The position numbers and the translations under genes are program-made. From Mucilaginibacter sp. Bleaf8 (GTDB taxonomy: Bacteria; Bacteroidota; Bacteroidia; Sphingobacteriales; Sphingobacteriaceae): DNA of 64,000 nt. Shown in pieces: positions 8,512-17,434 of this stretch. The number at the start of each line of letters is the position of its first letter. The first letter of the stretch is position 1. The notes beneath the pieces are model-generated. The model saw only the letters and a program-made list of their open reading frames with translations. It made no database searches and was not told the DNA's origin. The stretch is taken from positions 62,001 to 126,000 of the forward strand of contig NZ_JAHBBK010000004.1 of assembly GCF_018390515.1 (NCBI RefSeq). Reading direction: 5' to 3'.

Positions 8512-10056
8512 ATGATGGAAAGAATATGGAAAAAAGTATGGCCGGTATTTTTAATACTCTTTGTTACTGCTACCGGGTGTAAAAAAGATACTTCAGATTT
8601 AGAGATCGATCCGTCAAAACCTGCAATTGTAAAGAGCTTAGCACTTAAAATTAATGGTGCAGCATGTGCCCTGGTTGATAGTACCTATTATTATCCGGTT
8701 TCTCTTGGAGCTTCCCTTAATAACTATACACTTAGCTTTGATTCTACCTTAACATCGGTACAAATTGGAGATGTAAAAGTTGCGAATGGTGCAGCTGTTA
8801 ATTATGCCCTTAAAACAAATCAGGAGGTTCAAATACAGGCTACTGATAAAGAGAACAGAACGCTTAATTACAAACTCTTGATTACAGGGTTGCCTATAGT
8901 TCAGTTAAGCACCCGGCAGGATATTGGCGATGATGAAATAGGCGCTGATTTTACCTTGATCAACCCTGATTTTGCTGCACAGAAGAGTCAGTTGCAGATA
9001 GCATCGAAAATCAACATTAAAATAAGAGGGGCTTCATCGCGTGCTTATCCCAAAAAATCATATGCGGTTAAGCTGGTTGATAATAGTGGTGAGGACATAG
9101 ACCAGTCGCTTATGGGCCTGCGCGATGACAATAGCTGGATTTTAGATGCCATGTATATTGATCAGTCACGCATGCGTAACCGCCTGAGTACCGACATTTG
9201 GAATAGCTTCAACAACGTACCTTATATTGATAGCGAACCCAAAGCCTTAAATGGTACGCGTGGCTATATGGTCGAAGTGTTTCTTAATAACGAGTATGCC
9301 GGAGTATATTGCTTAACTGAAAAGCTTGATCGTAAGCAGCTTAAAATCAAGAAAGAATATGGGGTAATGTACAAAGCGAACGAAAGAGGCCTAGAGGTTG
9401 ACCTTAAAGGCGTAGCGCCTTACAACAATAATAGCGATACCTGGGGAGGGTGGGAGCTGGAATATCCTGAGTTGGGAGATACACCTGCCCCTGATTGGAA
9501 GTACTTATACGATTTTGTTGGCTTTGTAAGTAAAACCTCCCAACAAGACTTTGTAAGTGAGGCACCAGATAAGGTTGATATCAACAATATGGTAGATTAC
9601 TATATTTTCATGAACATCTTGAGTGCGCAGGATAACCAGAGCAAGAATACTTTTCTGAGTTTTTATGACAACAGAAAAAACAACAAGTTCTTTTACTCGG
9701 TATGGGATCTTGATGCAACGCTGGGTAGACTGTGGAAAGGCGAAAAATCGGACAACTTTATCATAGGTGCCGGTGATAATAATTTACTCGACAGGTTGGT
9801 AAGCTGGAACGTAGGTGGTACCCGGGAATTGATCAAACAACGCTGGAGTAATTTGAAATATAACCAGCTAAGCAAAAATGCATTCGATAAACGCGTTGAG
9901 GCGTACCGGAATCAGCTGGTTTCTACCAATGCTTTTGCACGAGAAAAAGCCACCTGGAACAATTTTGAACAGGATTTGAATACAGAAACAAGCTACATGA
10001 AAAGCTGGTACAGTGCACAATATGATAAGTTAGATGCATATATCAATAATTTATAA
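8512..10056 (+). CDS. CotH-kinase-family lipoprotein
   Basis: The protein has 514 residues and a lipoprotein signal ending TATGC (Cys23). Residues 40-130 resemble the beta-rich N-terminal repeat often found before CotH domains in Bacteroidota. The CotH domain (PF08757) covers about residues 150-490. IKIRGASSRAYPKKSY (169-184) is the substrate/ATP-loop signature. DQSRMRNRLS (217-226), YCLTEKLDR (266-274) and the metal-binding WDLD (398-401) correspond to the conserved kinase-like motifs. CotH of Bacillus spores is an atypical protein kinase. The surface-anchored homologues of Bacteroidota have no established substrate. An ATG codon immediately after the first is an equal start candidate. Confidence 0.88.
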   Translation: MMERIWKKVWPVFLILFVTATGCKKDTSDLEIDPSKPAIVKSLALKINGAACALVDSTYYYPVSLGASLNNYTLSFDSTLTSVQIGDVKVANGAAVNYALKTNQEVQIQATDKENRTLNYKLLITGLPIVQLSTRQDIGDDEIGADFTLINPDFAAQKSQLQIASKINIKIRGASSRAYPKKSYAVKLVDNSGEDIDQSLMGLRDDNSWILDAMYIDQSRMRNRLSTDIWNSFNNVPYIDSEPKALNGTRGYMVEVFLNNEYAGVYCLTEKLDRKQLKIKKEYGVMYKANERGLEVDLKGVAPYNNNSDTWGGWELEYPELGDTPAPDWKYLYDFVGFVSKTSQQDFVSEAPDKVDINNMVDYYIFMNILSAQDNQSKNTFLSFYDNRKNNKFFYSVWDLDATLGRLWKGEKSDNFIIGAGDNNLLDRLVSWNVGGTRELIKQRWSNLKYNQLSKNAFDKRVEAYRNQLVSTNAFAREKATWNNFEQDLNTETSYMKSWYSAQYDKLDAYINNL

Positions 10057-10085
10057 ACGTAATGCAGCTGATTCCGCATTTAGCT

Positions 10086-10127
10086 AAACAAAAACTGGTT
10101 GCCACCCTGGCAGCCAGTTTTTGTTTA
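10086..10127 (+). terminator. Terminator after the CotH gene
   Basis: The inverted repeat AAACAAAAACTGG/CCAGTTTTTGTTT has an inner TTGCCA/TGGCAG pairing and ends in a T-rich tract. The A-rich left side means it could work in both directions. Confidence 0.75.
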
Positions 10128-10489
10128 TAACTACTTTGTCTTTCAAAAGCTTCCTATGATTACCCGCTGGTTAGCTGTAGCGGATGTTATTAAGAGGGCT
10201 AGTCTAAAGTACTTCAATATAAAATAGGTGTATTATGTTGCTGAAAATCAAGTACTTTATTTTATATATGCTTCGATAGAATACTTTTTTAGTAACTTTT
10301 ATTTAAATAAACCAGTAAAACACTCGCGTAGCCGCAGAAGAAGGACTTGCTTGTTTCTGTGAATAGAAATAATAAGAGGAACAAGGTGTTAAAGAGTGTT
10401 GCTTTAACTATGTAATTTGACTATTTGATTGGACGATAGAATATACCGACGAATTCATTCTCTTCCGATTTGCAGTTTCATCAACGCCA
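10128..10489. other. Intergenic region without a recognisable gene
   Basis: This is 362 AT-rich bases. There is a 10-bp inverted repeat ATATAAAATA/TATTTTATAT about 30 bases apart (near 10217 and 10258), with AAGTACT copies beside each arm. I found no open reading frame, tRNA-like fold or clear promoter box. Confidence 0.45.
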
Positions 10490-11833
10490 ATGAAAAATAA
10501 TAACTTTAGGATGCCTGCCGCATCAATATGGGAAAACTTTCAGCAGTCATTGATGACGGCTATTGAAAGGGGAGAGCACCAGGAGCAACAGGATTTGGCG
10601 TACTGGCAGGATAAGGTGTTTAAAAAGATTATTCTCTATGCACTTCCGCTTAGTTCCATAACTGCCATACCCAGTATTTTAATTAAATATCTGCAGGGGT
10701 ATAAATACGTTCCCTTAATTGATATCAGCGTTGTGCTGGCTATTAGCCTAGTGGTATTCAGTGGCTATTTTTCCCTGTCATTTAAAAAGAAATTTGTTGC
10801 CGTAGCTCTTACTTTTCTGAGCATCGTCCTCATTACCATGCTTGGTTCATTTGGCTTAGGTAGTATTTATCTGCTCTCTATAGCTGCGTATGCCGCTTTG
10901 CTTTTTTCCAGAGGGGCTGCTTATCTTACCGTAATAGTTAACGCTGTTATCTATGCATTATTAGGTATGGTTATTTATTGGAAGCCATTTGATATGCCTT
11001 TAATTCACGCTTATACCGCCGGGACTTGGATTGCTTATTCGCTCAACTTTGTGTTTTTGAATGTAGTTATAGTCTCTACTATCAGCTATGTATTGGATGG
11101 TATAGAACGTACCCTGCAGGATAAAGTACAACTGCTTGGCCAGCTGGAAGAAAAGCTGATTGAAATTAACAGTCGCAATCAACAATTGCAGGAGTCAGAA
11201 GAGCATTATAAGAGCCTGTTTTATTTAAATCCATCACCCATGTGGATTTTTGATATTGATACGCTACAGATTTTGCAGGTCAATGAGGCAGCTGTGCTTA
11301 AATATAAGTATACAGAACCGGAATTTTTGTGCATGACGTTTGAAAACATATGCACTCCCGAAGCCCTGACCGAACTATTAACGGGGCTTAAGCAGCCGGC
11401 AAAAAAAGAAGGTGAACGGCTGGTTACGCAACACCGGTATAAAGATGGCGAGAACGTATCTATAGAGTTAAGATGTAATACTATTCCGTTGGATGGAAAA
11501 GAATGCCGCTTGGCCATAGGCAGGGATATTACCCAGCAACTAAATCATATTAAAGCGATTGAAGAGCAAAATCAGAAGCTTAGGGAAATTGCATTTATGC
11601 AATCTCATGTAATACGTGCGCCATTAGCACGTATTATGGGCCTTTCAGGCTTAATCACTCAAAATCTCACAGCTCCGCCCGATCCGCAGGTATTATCCTA
11701 TCTGGATATATCGGTAAAAGAACTGGATCAGGTTATCAAAAGTATTATTAACAACAGTGGTGAGATATTACCTGCCGGTTTAACAAACTCAGATACAGGT
11801 ACACTTGAGGAGAGCGAAAGTAACAATGTTTAA
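10490..11833 (+). CDS. Membrane PAS protein ending in an orphan histidine-kinase dimerisation helix
   Basis: The protein has 447 residues. About six hydrophobic helices lie between residues 46 and 205, followed by a coiled coil (206-238), a PAS domain (about 239-350) and a HisKA-like segment. The H-box is QSHVIRAPLARIMG with phospho-acceptor His373. A second helix (ELDQVIKSII) follows, and the protein then ends in a short acidic tail. The N, G1, F and G2 boxes of the ATP-binding domain are absent. Nothing downstream encodes them before the terminator, so this is not a simple frameshift. It may dimerise with, or take phosphate from, other kinases. No response regulator is adjacent. Confidence 0.8.
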   Translation: MKNNNFRMPAASIWENFQQSLMTAIERGEHQEQQDLAYWQDKVFKKIILYALPLSSITAIPSILIKYLQGYKYVPLIDISVVLAISLVVFSGYFSLSFKKKFVAVALTFLSIVLITMLGSFGLGSIYLLSIAAYAALLFSRGAAYLTVIVNAVIYALLGMVIYWKPFDMPLIHAYTAGTWIAYSLNFVFLNVVIVSTISYVLDGIERTLQDKVQLLGQLEEKLIEINSRNQQLQESEEHYKSLFYLNPSPMWIFDIDTLQILQVNEAAVLKYKYTEPEFLCMTFENICTPEALTELLTGLKQPAKKEGERLVTQHRYKDGENVSIELRCNTIPLDGKECRLAIGRDITQQLNHIKAIEEQNQKLREIAFMQSHVIRAPLARIMGLSGLITQNLTAPPDPQVLSYLDISVKELDQVIKSIINNSGEILPAGLTNSDTGTLEESESNNV

Positions 11834-11954
11834 CAGCTTTCTTTACAGCGGCTCTTAACATGTGTTGATAAGCAAGCAAAATTTCTCTTGGTCAACTATT
11901 AAAAGTTAAAATATTTAAATACTCATTTACCTTAATAAATAGGAGTTAAATGGC

Positions 11955-11985
11955 TGCAGCCCGGTAAAAACCGGGCTGTTTGCGT
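11955..11985 (+). terminator. Terminator before the dcw cluster
   Basis: GCAGCCCGGT and ACCGGGCTG form a GC-rich stem around an A-rich loop, followed by TTTGCGTTT. It separates the PAS protein gene from the division cluster. Confidence 0.75.
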
Positions 11986-11989
11986 TTAG

Positions 11990-12060
11990 TGGGAGAAAAG
12001 TTTTTAACAGTGGTGTTAATAACTTTTTGGTGGGGAAAAGTGGAGGAAAGTGGAAATTCT
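11990..12060 (+). promoter_or_regulatory. MraZ-type operator repeats upstream of mraZ
   Basis: Direct repeats beginning TGG recur at exact 10-bp steps: TGGGGAAAAG (12031), TGGAGGAAAG (12041) and TGGAAATTCT (12051). Weaker copies are at 11990 (TGGGAGAAAA) and 12011 (TGGTGTTAAT). MraZ is known in other bacteria to bind several TGGGN-type repeats at about 10-bp spacing in front of its own operon. TACTTTTA (12065-12072), one base off a TAnnTTTG box, lies just downstream, so the repeats would cover the -33 region. Autoregulation of the cluster is inferred. Confidence 0.7.
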
Positions 12061-12098
12061 GTGTTACTTTTACATTGAATTTTACCCGAGTTGTCAAT

Positions 12099-12563
12099 AT
12101 GTCTCACTTTTTAGGTGAATTTGAGTGTAAACTGGATGCCAAAGGGCGGATGATGATCCCTTCGGGCCTCAAGAAGCAGCTTCCCGAAGCTGAGCGCGAG
12201 GGCCTGGTCATTAACCGTGGTTTTGAGCGGCATCTGGTTATTTACACCCGAAAAGAGTGGGATAAAATTGTGGACGATTTAAGTAAGCTGAACCAGTATG
12301 AAAAACGTACCCGCGAGTTTATACGCTATTTTACCCGAGGCGCTACGGAGTTGACATTGGATTCAGCCAACCGGGTGAATTTACCGAAAGCTTTGTTGGA
12401 GTATGCAGGCATTACTGCTGATGTGGTACTGTCTTGCCAGTTCAATAAAATTGAGGTTTGGGATCAGAATGCATATGATGAGCAGATGGATAGCGCCCCT
12501 GAAAACTTTGCCGGTTTGGCCGAAGAAGTAATGGGCGGTGCCGGAAGGAGGGATAATGAGTAA
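12099..12563 (+). CDS. mraZ: Transcriptional regulator MraZ
   Basis: The ATG at 12099 (MSHFLGEFECKLDAKGR) is chosen because it gives the usual family start; the longer frame would translate through the operator repeats. The 154 residues hold two AbrB-like SpoVT half-domains. The first contains DAKGRMMIPS and the second contains DSANRVNLPK, the paired DxxGR-type loops that contact DNA. MraZ forms octameric or dodecameric rings and represses the dcw operon that it heads. Its 3' end overlaps rsmH by 8 bp. Confidence 0.95.
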   Translation: MSHFLGEFECKLDAKGRMMIPSGLKKQLPEAEREGLVINRGFERHLVIYTRKEWDKIVDDLSKLNQYEKRTREFIRYFTRGATELTLDSANRVNLPKALLEYAGITADVVLSCQFNKIEVWDQNAYDEQMDSAPENFAGLAEEVMGGAGRRDNE

Positions 12564-13458
12564 TTACCATAAGCCGGTAATGTTACAGGAGTGTATCGAG
12601 GCGCTTGATATTCGCCCTGATGGTACTTATGTAGATGTAACCTTTGGTGGTGGTGGTCATTCCCGCGAGATATTGAAACATCTGGGCCAAGGCGGCAGGT
12701 TGCTGGCTTTTGACCAGGATGCCGATGCGCAGCAGAATTTAATTGATGATGATCGGTTTGAGTTTGTGGATCAGAACTTCAGGTACCTGAAAAACTTTTG
12801 CCGCCTGCATGATGCCGTTCCGGTACATGGTATACTGGCTGATTTGGGTGTATCATCCTATCAGTTTGATCAGGCCGATCGTGGTTTTTCGATCCGTTTT
12901 GATGCCGAGCTGGATATGCGCATGAACCAGGCATCCTCACTTACCGCTAAAGAGGTGGTGAATACTTATGCCGAGGCTGATTTGCATCGCATTTTTGGTG
13001 TTTATGGTGAAATTCAAAATGCAAAATCACTGGCTAAAACCATTGCTACCGCAAGGCTGAATGGCCCGCTGAATACGGTAGCCGATCTGAAAAATACCAT
13101 TCAGGGATTAATTCCCCGTGGTAAAGAAAATAAGTATTTGGCGCAGGTATTTCAGGCTTTGCGCATTGAGGTAAATCAGGAGTTGGAGGTTCTAAAAGAC
13201 TTTTTAGCTCAGGCAGCCGATGTGCTGGCACCGGGCGGCAGGTTAGTGGTTATGTCTTATCACTCGCTGGAAGATCGTTTGGTAAAAAACTTTATTGCCA
13301 AAGGTAAATTTAGCGGCGAGGTTGAGAAGGATTTGTACGGCAACGATCAAAAACCGCTGGAGGCCGTGAGCCGTGGGGTGATAACTGCAACAGAAGAAGA
13401 AATAAAAGAAAATAACAGGGCACGCAGTGCTAAACTAAGAATAGCTGTAAAAAAATGA
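12556..13458 (+). CDS. rsmH: 16S rRNA (cytosine-1402-N4)-methyltransferase
   Basis: RsmH (MraW) methylates N4 of C1402 in 16S rRNA using S-adenosylmethionine. The ATG at 12556 gives 300 residues that begin SNYHKPVMLQECI, the normal family start. The SAM-binding loop VDVTFGGGGHS is near residue 29. LADLGVSSYQFD, RGFSIRFDAELDMRMN and the late MSYHSLEDRLVK are characteristic. The start codon is preceded within mraZ by AAGGAGGG (12545-12552), an unusually good Shine-Dalgarno for this phylum, 4-5 bases from the ATG. It overlaps mraZ (8 bp) and ftsL (4 bp). Confidence 0.96.
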   Translation: MSNYHKPVMLQECIEALDIRPDGTYVDVTFGGGGHSREILKHLGQGGRLLAFDQDADAQQNLIDDDRFEFVDQNFRYLKNFCRLHDAVPVHGILADLGVSSYQFDQADRGFSIRFDAELDMRMNQASSLTAKEVVNTYAEADLHRIFGVYGEIQNAKSLAKTIATARLNGPLNTVADLKNTIQGLIPRGKENKYLAQVFQALRIEVNQELEVLKDFLAQAADVLAPGGRLVVMSYHSLEDRLVKNFIAKGKFSGEVEKDLYGNDQKPLEAVSRGVITATEEEIKENNRARSAKLRIAVKK

Positions 13459-13862
13459 GCAACCGTTTGCGTACAGAAATTCAGGAAGAAGAAGCTGAAA
13501 GAGAGCTTATCGTAAAAGAAACCCCGGCAATTGATAACCCGGATACTTTTGCGTTAAGTAACCTCCTGTCCAAAGGTTTGGTTTCCACGGATTCGGTAAC
13601 CAAGGCATTGCCGTTTGTATTTTACCTGGCCTTTTTAGGTATGGTTTACATTGGTAATCGTCACCTGGCCGAAAATAATATCCGCAGCATTGATAAAGTG
13701 AGTAAAGAAGTAAAAGAATTGAGCTGGGATTTTAAAACAACCAAAGCGGATTTGGCCTATAAAAGCACGCTTACGGAAGTGGCCAAGCGTGCCGATACAT
13801 TAGGTATAAGTGAGCCTGTAGAGCCGCCTCAAAAATTGATAGATGAGGAGGTGAAGCCATGA
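13455..13862 (+). CDS. ftsL: FtsL-like cell-division protein
   Basis: This 135-residue bitopic protein lies exactly where ftsL sits in dcw clusters. It has an N-terminal cytoplasmic segment of about 48 residues, one transmembrane helix (FVFYLAFLGMVYIGN, about residues 54-69) and a periplasmic heptad-like helix (NNIRSIDKVSKEVKELSWDF). This is the layout of Bacteroidota FtsL-like proteins, which bridge FtsQ and FtsI at the septum. Sequence conservation in this family is low, so the call rests on topology and position. The overlaps of 4 bp on each side (ATGA) indicate translational coupling. Confidence 0.85.
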   Translation: MSNRLRTEIQEEEAERELIVKETPAIDNPDTFALSNLLSKGLVSTDSVTKALPFVFYLAFLGMVYIGNRHLAENNIRSIDKVSKEVKELSWDFKTTKADLAYKSTLTEVAKRADTLGISEPVEPPQKLIDEEVKP

Positions 13863-15952
13863 ATATCAGGACCAACATATTGCTGCGCGTGTATCTGGCC
13901 TTTGGCCTGATCGTGTTTTTGGCATTTGCGGTGTTTTTTAAACTGTGCCACCTGCAGTTTGTACAGGGCAAAAAGTGGCGTTCCATGGCCGATAGTTTAT
14001 CAACACGTTATGTAAACGTAGATGCCGCACGCGGTAATATTTTTGCTGTGGATGGTAGTTTGCTGGCAACATCAGTTCCAGAGTATGAGCTGCACATGGA
14101 TATGCTAGCAGGAGGTATTGCTGATGATAAGATTTTTTACGACAAGGTAGACTCGTTGGCAATGAAGCTGTCGCAGTACTTTGGTGATAAATCAGCCCGC
14201 GAGTACTCTGCCATATTACGCGAAGCCCGCCGTGACAGCTCCCGTTATCAACTTATTCGCCGTAAGGTATCTTATCAGGAATTAAAAAAGATCCGTCAGT
14301 TTCCCATTTTCAAAATGGGTAAATACAAAGGCGGCCTCATTGTAATTCAGAAAAACAAGCGCATCCTGCCGTTCCGTGACCTGGCTATGCGTACCATTGG
14401 TTATAAAAACGAAAATGTTAAAAACCCGGTAGGTTTGGAAGGCGCCTATGCCAGCTATATAAACGGCGAAACTGGCAAGCGTTTAATGCAGCGCATTGCC
14501 GGTGGTGTATGGATGCCAGTAAATGAGGATGAGGAAATTGCGCCTAAAGATGGTGCCGATATTATTTCAACCATTGATGTTAACTTTCAGGATGTGGCTC
14601 AAAGCGCCCTGAAAAAACAGCTGATTAAAAGCAGTGCCGACCACGGTGCAGTAATTTTAATGGAGGTTGCTACAGGTGAAATACGTGCCGTAGCCAACTT
14701 CACCAAAGTAGCAGATGGCGAGTATAAAGAAAAGTTCAATTATGCTATAGCCGGTAACCAGGATCCGGGTTCTACCTTCAAAGTAGCTTCTTATATGGCG
14801 CTTTTGGAAGATAAAATGGTAGATACCAATACCATGGTAGGTACTGGGACATACCAGATTCCGGGTCACACCATTAAAGATTCGCATGGTAGTATTGGCG
14901 TGGTAACTGTAAAAAGGGCATTTGAAGAATCATCCAACGCAGCTATAGCTTATCTGGTAAACAGAAGCTACCACGATAACCAATCGAAATTTACTGACCA
15001 TTTGTATGATTGGCACCTGAATGAGAAAATGCAATTGCAAATTCCGGGCGAGGCACAGCCGGTGGTGAAAAATCCAAGCAACAAAAGCTGGAATAAAAAC
15101 ATGACCCTGCCGCAAATGGCCTACGGTTATGAAATGCAGCTTACGCCATTGAAGATGCTGTCGTTTTATAATGCGGTTGCCAATAATGGTAAATATGTAA
15201 CGCCGATTTTTGTGCGTGAGATAAGAAGGCTGGGTAATACGGTAGAGCGTTTCCAAACCCGTGTGGTGAACGAAAAAATATGCTCGGACGTAACCTTGAA
15301 CAAGATTAAAGCCATGCTGGAAGGTGTAATTAACGAAGGTACAGGCCACGGCATTATCTATAACCCATTGTATAAAGTAGCCGGTAAAACCGGTACTGCA
15401 CAGGTGGCTGATGGCCGTCATGGTTACCATGCTAAATTACAGTATCAGGCATCTTTTTGCGGTTATTTCCCGGCCGATAAGCCTAAATATTCACTGATTG
15501 TGGTAATCAACGATCCAAAAAATGGTTACTACGGTGCTCAGGTGGCTGGTCCGGTGTTCCGGGAAATTGCCGATCGTGTGTATTCAAGCGACTTGGAAAT
15601 GCACCAAAACCTGCCAACGCATTACGTTGGTAATACGCAGTTGCCAAAAATCAAAACAGGCAATTTTAAAGCATTGCAACAGGTTTACACCAAGTTGGGT
15701 ATAAAGCCCTTGTATGCATCTAATCTGCCTAAAAGTGTAGATACCAGTAATGGTATCCCTTCGCAAAATATTAAATATAAACCGGGTACTGTGCCATCGG
15801 TAACCGGCATGAGTTTAAGTGATGCCTTGTATGTGTTAGGCAACGCAGGCTTTAAAACCACTGTTCGCGGTAGCGGATTTGTGGCCAAGCAGTCGGTTAC
15901 CGGCGGCAGTGTTATCCCGAAAGGGTCTAAAATATCAATTGAATTAGAATGA
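13859..15952 (+). CDS. ftsI: Septal penicillin-binding protein 3 (class B transpeptidase) with C-terminal PASTA domain
   Basis: FtsI cross-links septal peptidoglycan. The 697-residue protein has an N-terminal transmembrane helix (about 8-28), a dimerisation/pedestal domain and a transpeptidase domain. Its three active-site motifs are intact: Ser305-x-x-Lys308 (GSTFK), Ser358-Ser-Asn360 and Lys510-Thr-Gly (GKTGTAQ). Residues of about 640-697 form one PASTA repeat (PSVTGMSLSDALYVL through ISIELE), which is usual for FtsI/SpoVD in this phylum. GGAGGTGA lies 4 bases before the ATG but also encodes the end of FtsL. The stop overlaps the murE start. Confidence 0.95.
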   Translation: MNIRTNILLRVYLAFGLIVFLAFAVFFKLCHLQFVQGKKWRSMADSLSTRYVNVDAARGNIFAVDGSLLATSVPEYELHMDMLAGGIADDKIFYDKVDSLAMKLSQYFGDKSAREYSAILREARRDSSRYQLIRRKVSYQELKKIRQFPIFKMGKYKGGLIVIQKNKRILPFRDLAMRTIGYKNENVKNPVGLEGAYASYINGETGKRLMQRIAGGVWMPVNEDEEIAPKDGADIISTIDVNFQDVAQSALKKQLIKSSADHGAVILMEVATGEIRAVANFTKVADGEYKEKFNYAIAGNQDPGSTFKVASYMALLEDKMVDTNTMVGTGTYQIPGHTIKDSHGSIGVVTVKRAFEESSNAAIAYLVNRSYHDNQSKFTDHLYDWHLNEKMQLQIPGEAQPVVKNPSNKSWNKNMTLPQMAYGYEMQLTPLKMLSFYNAVANNGKYVTPIFVREIRRLGNTVERFQTRVVNEKICSDVTLNKIKAMLEGVINEGTGHGIIYNPLYKVAGKTGTAQVADGRHGYHAKLQYQASFCGYFPADKPKYSLIVVINDPKNGYYGAQVAGPVFREIADRVYSSDLEMHQNLPTHYVGNTQLPKIKTGNFKALQQVYTKLGIKPLYASNLPKSVDTSNGIPSQNIKYKPGTVPSVTGMSLSDALYVLGNAGFKTTVRGSGFVAKQSVTGGSVIPKGSKISIELE

Positions 15953-17412
15953 AGTATTTAAGCGACATTATAGAAGGCCTGGCCTTTACCGAACTGCAGG
16001 GTAGCGCCGATGTGGAAATCACAGCTGTGGTTTTCGATTCGCGCAAGGTAGTGCCGGGGTCGCTGTTTGTGGCCGTACGTGGTACCCATGTAGATGGTCA
16101 TGATTATATTGAGCAGGCGGTTAAAGATGGTGCTGTGGCCATCATCTGCGAAGATTTGCCGGGTCATACCATAAATGAGGCCGATTTTTTAATGGTTGCT
16201 GACTCAGCCGTTGCGCTGGGTATTGTGGCGGCAAATTTTTACGATAGCCCGTCGCAAAAACTAAAGCTGGTTGGTGTAACCGGTACCAACGGCAAAACTA
16301 CCACTGCTACACTTTTATACCAGTTGTTCCGCGATTTAGGTTACAAATGCGGATTGCTTTCAACTGTTGAAAATCAAATCAATGGGCAGGTAATTCCATC
16401 AACCCATACTACGCCCGACCCGGTGGCGCTTAATAGCCTGCTGGATGAAATGGTGGCTAAAGGTTGCGATTATTGCTTTATGGAAGTGAGTTCGCATGCC
16501 GTGGCCCAACACCGTATTGAAGGGTTAACCTTCGCAGGCGGTATATTCTCCAACATTACACACGATCATCTCGATTACCATAAAACTTTCGATGCTTACT
16601 TAAAAGCCAAGAAAGGGTTTTTTGATGCGCTGCCTAAAGGTGCTTTTGCTTTAACCAATGTTGACGATAAAAATGGCAACGTGATGCTGCAAAACACCAA
16701 AGCCACCAAAAAGACCTATGGCCTTAAAAACATGGCCGACTTTAAGGTTAAGGTATTGGAAAACCAATTCGGTGGCCTGCTGCTCAATGTAGATGGCGAC
16801 GAGGTGTGGTTCAAGATGGTAGGCAGCTTCAATGCTTACAACTTACTGGCTGTGTATGCGGCTGCGGTATTGTTGCGACAGGATAAAAGCAAGGTGCTAA
16901 CCAGTTTAAGCACACTATCCGGCGCTGAGGGCAGGTTTGATTATGTGATAGCACCTAATAAGGTGATTGGTATTGTTGATTACGCCCATACACCCGATGC
17001 TGTACAAAATGTATTGAGCACCGTGCGTGACATTCGCAAAGGTACCGAGCAGGTAATTACGGTGATTGGCTGTGGCGGAGATCGTGACAAAACCAAGCGC
17101 CCGGTAATGGCTAAGGTGGCGTGCGACTGGAGCGACAAGGTGATATTGACCTCTGATAATCCACGCTCGGAAGATCCTGCTCAAATCATTAAAGATATGG
17201 AGGCTGGTGTAGATATTTCGGCCAGGCGTAAAACCATCAGTATTGCCGACAGGCATGAGGCCATTAAAACTGCAGTGCACCTGGCACAACCGGGCGACAT
17301 TATTTTGCTGGCTGGCAAAGGGCACGAAAAGTACCAGGAAATAAAAGGAGTGAAAAACCACTTCGACGATAAAGAAGAATTAATTAACGCATTCAACGCA
17401 TTAGCTCAGTAA
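15949..17412 (+). CDS. murE: UDP-MurNAc-L-Ala-D-Glu:meso-diaminopimelate ligase
   Basis: MurE adds the third amino acid to the peptidoglycan stem peptide in an ATP-dependent step. The 487 residues show the three Mur-ligase domains, with the P-loop TGTNGKTTT at residues 111-119 and the central FSNITHDHLDYH. The C-terminal motif DNPRSEDP (near residue 405) is the signature of enzymes selecting meso-diaminopimelate rather than lysine, which agrees with dapA elsewhere in this window. Its ATG overlaps the stop of ftsI by 4 bp. Confidence 0.96.
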   Translation: MKYLSDIIEGLAFTELQGSADVEITAVVFDSRKVVPGSLFVAVRGTHVDGHDYIEQAVKDGAVAIICEDLPGHTINEADFLMVADSAVALGIVAANFYDSPSQKLKLVGVTGTNGKTTTATLLYQLFRDLGYKCGLLSTVENQINGQVIPSTHTTPDPVALNSLLDEMVAKGCDYCFMEVSSHAVAQHRIEGLTFAGGIFSNITHDHLDYHKTFDAYLKAKKGFFDALPKGAFALTNVDDKNGNVMLQNTKATKKTYGLKNMADFKVKVLENQFGGLLLNVDGDEVWFKMVGSFNAYNLLAVYAAAVLLRQDKSKVLTSLSTLSGAEGRFDYVIAPNKVIGIVDYAHTPDAVQNVLSTVRDIRKGTEQVITVIGCGGDRDKTKRPVMAKVACDWSDKVILTSDNPRSEDPAQIIKDMEAGVDISARRKTISIADRHEAIKTAVHLAQPGDIILLAGKGHEKYQEIKGVKNHFDDKEELINAFNALAQ

Positions 17413-17434
17413 CTCAATACATAATTTATAGAAC

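Noticed and set aside
10217..10267. Possible insertion-sequence remnant with AT-rich inverted repeats
   Set aside because: The arms are simple AT sequence, no transposase fragment is present, and flanking direct repeats are not convincing.
14930..15430. A 166-codon open frame antisense to ftsI
   Set aside because: The protein is low in recognisable structure and overlaps the transpeptidase active-site coding region, so it is a shadow.
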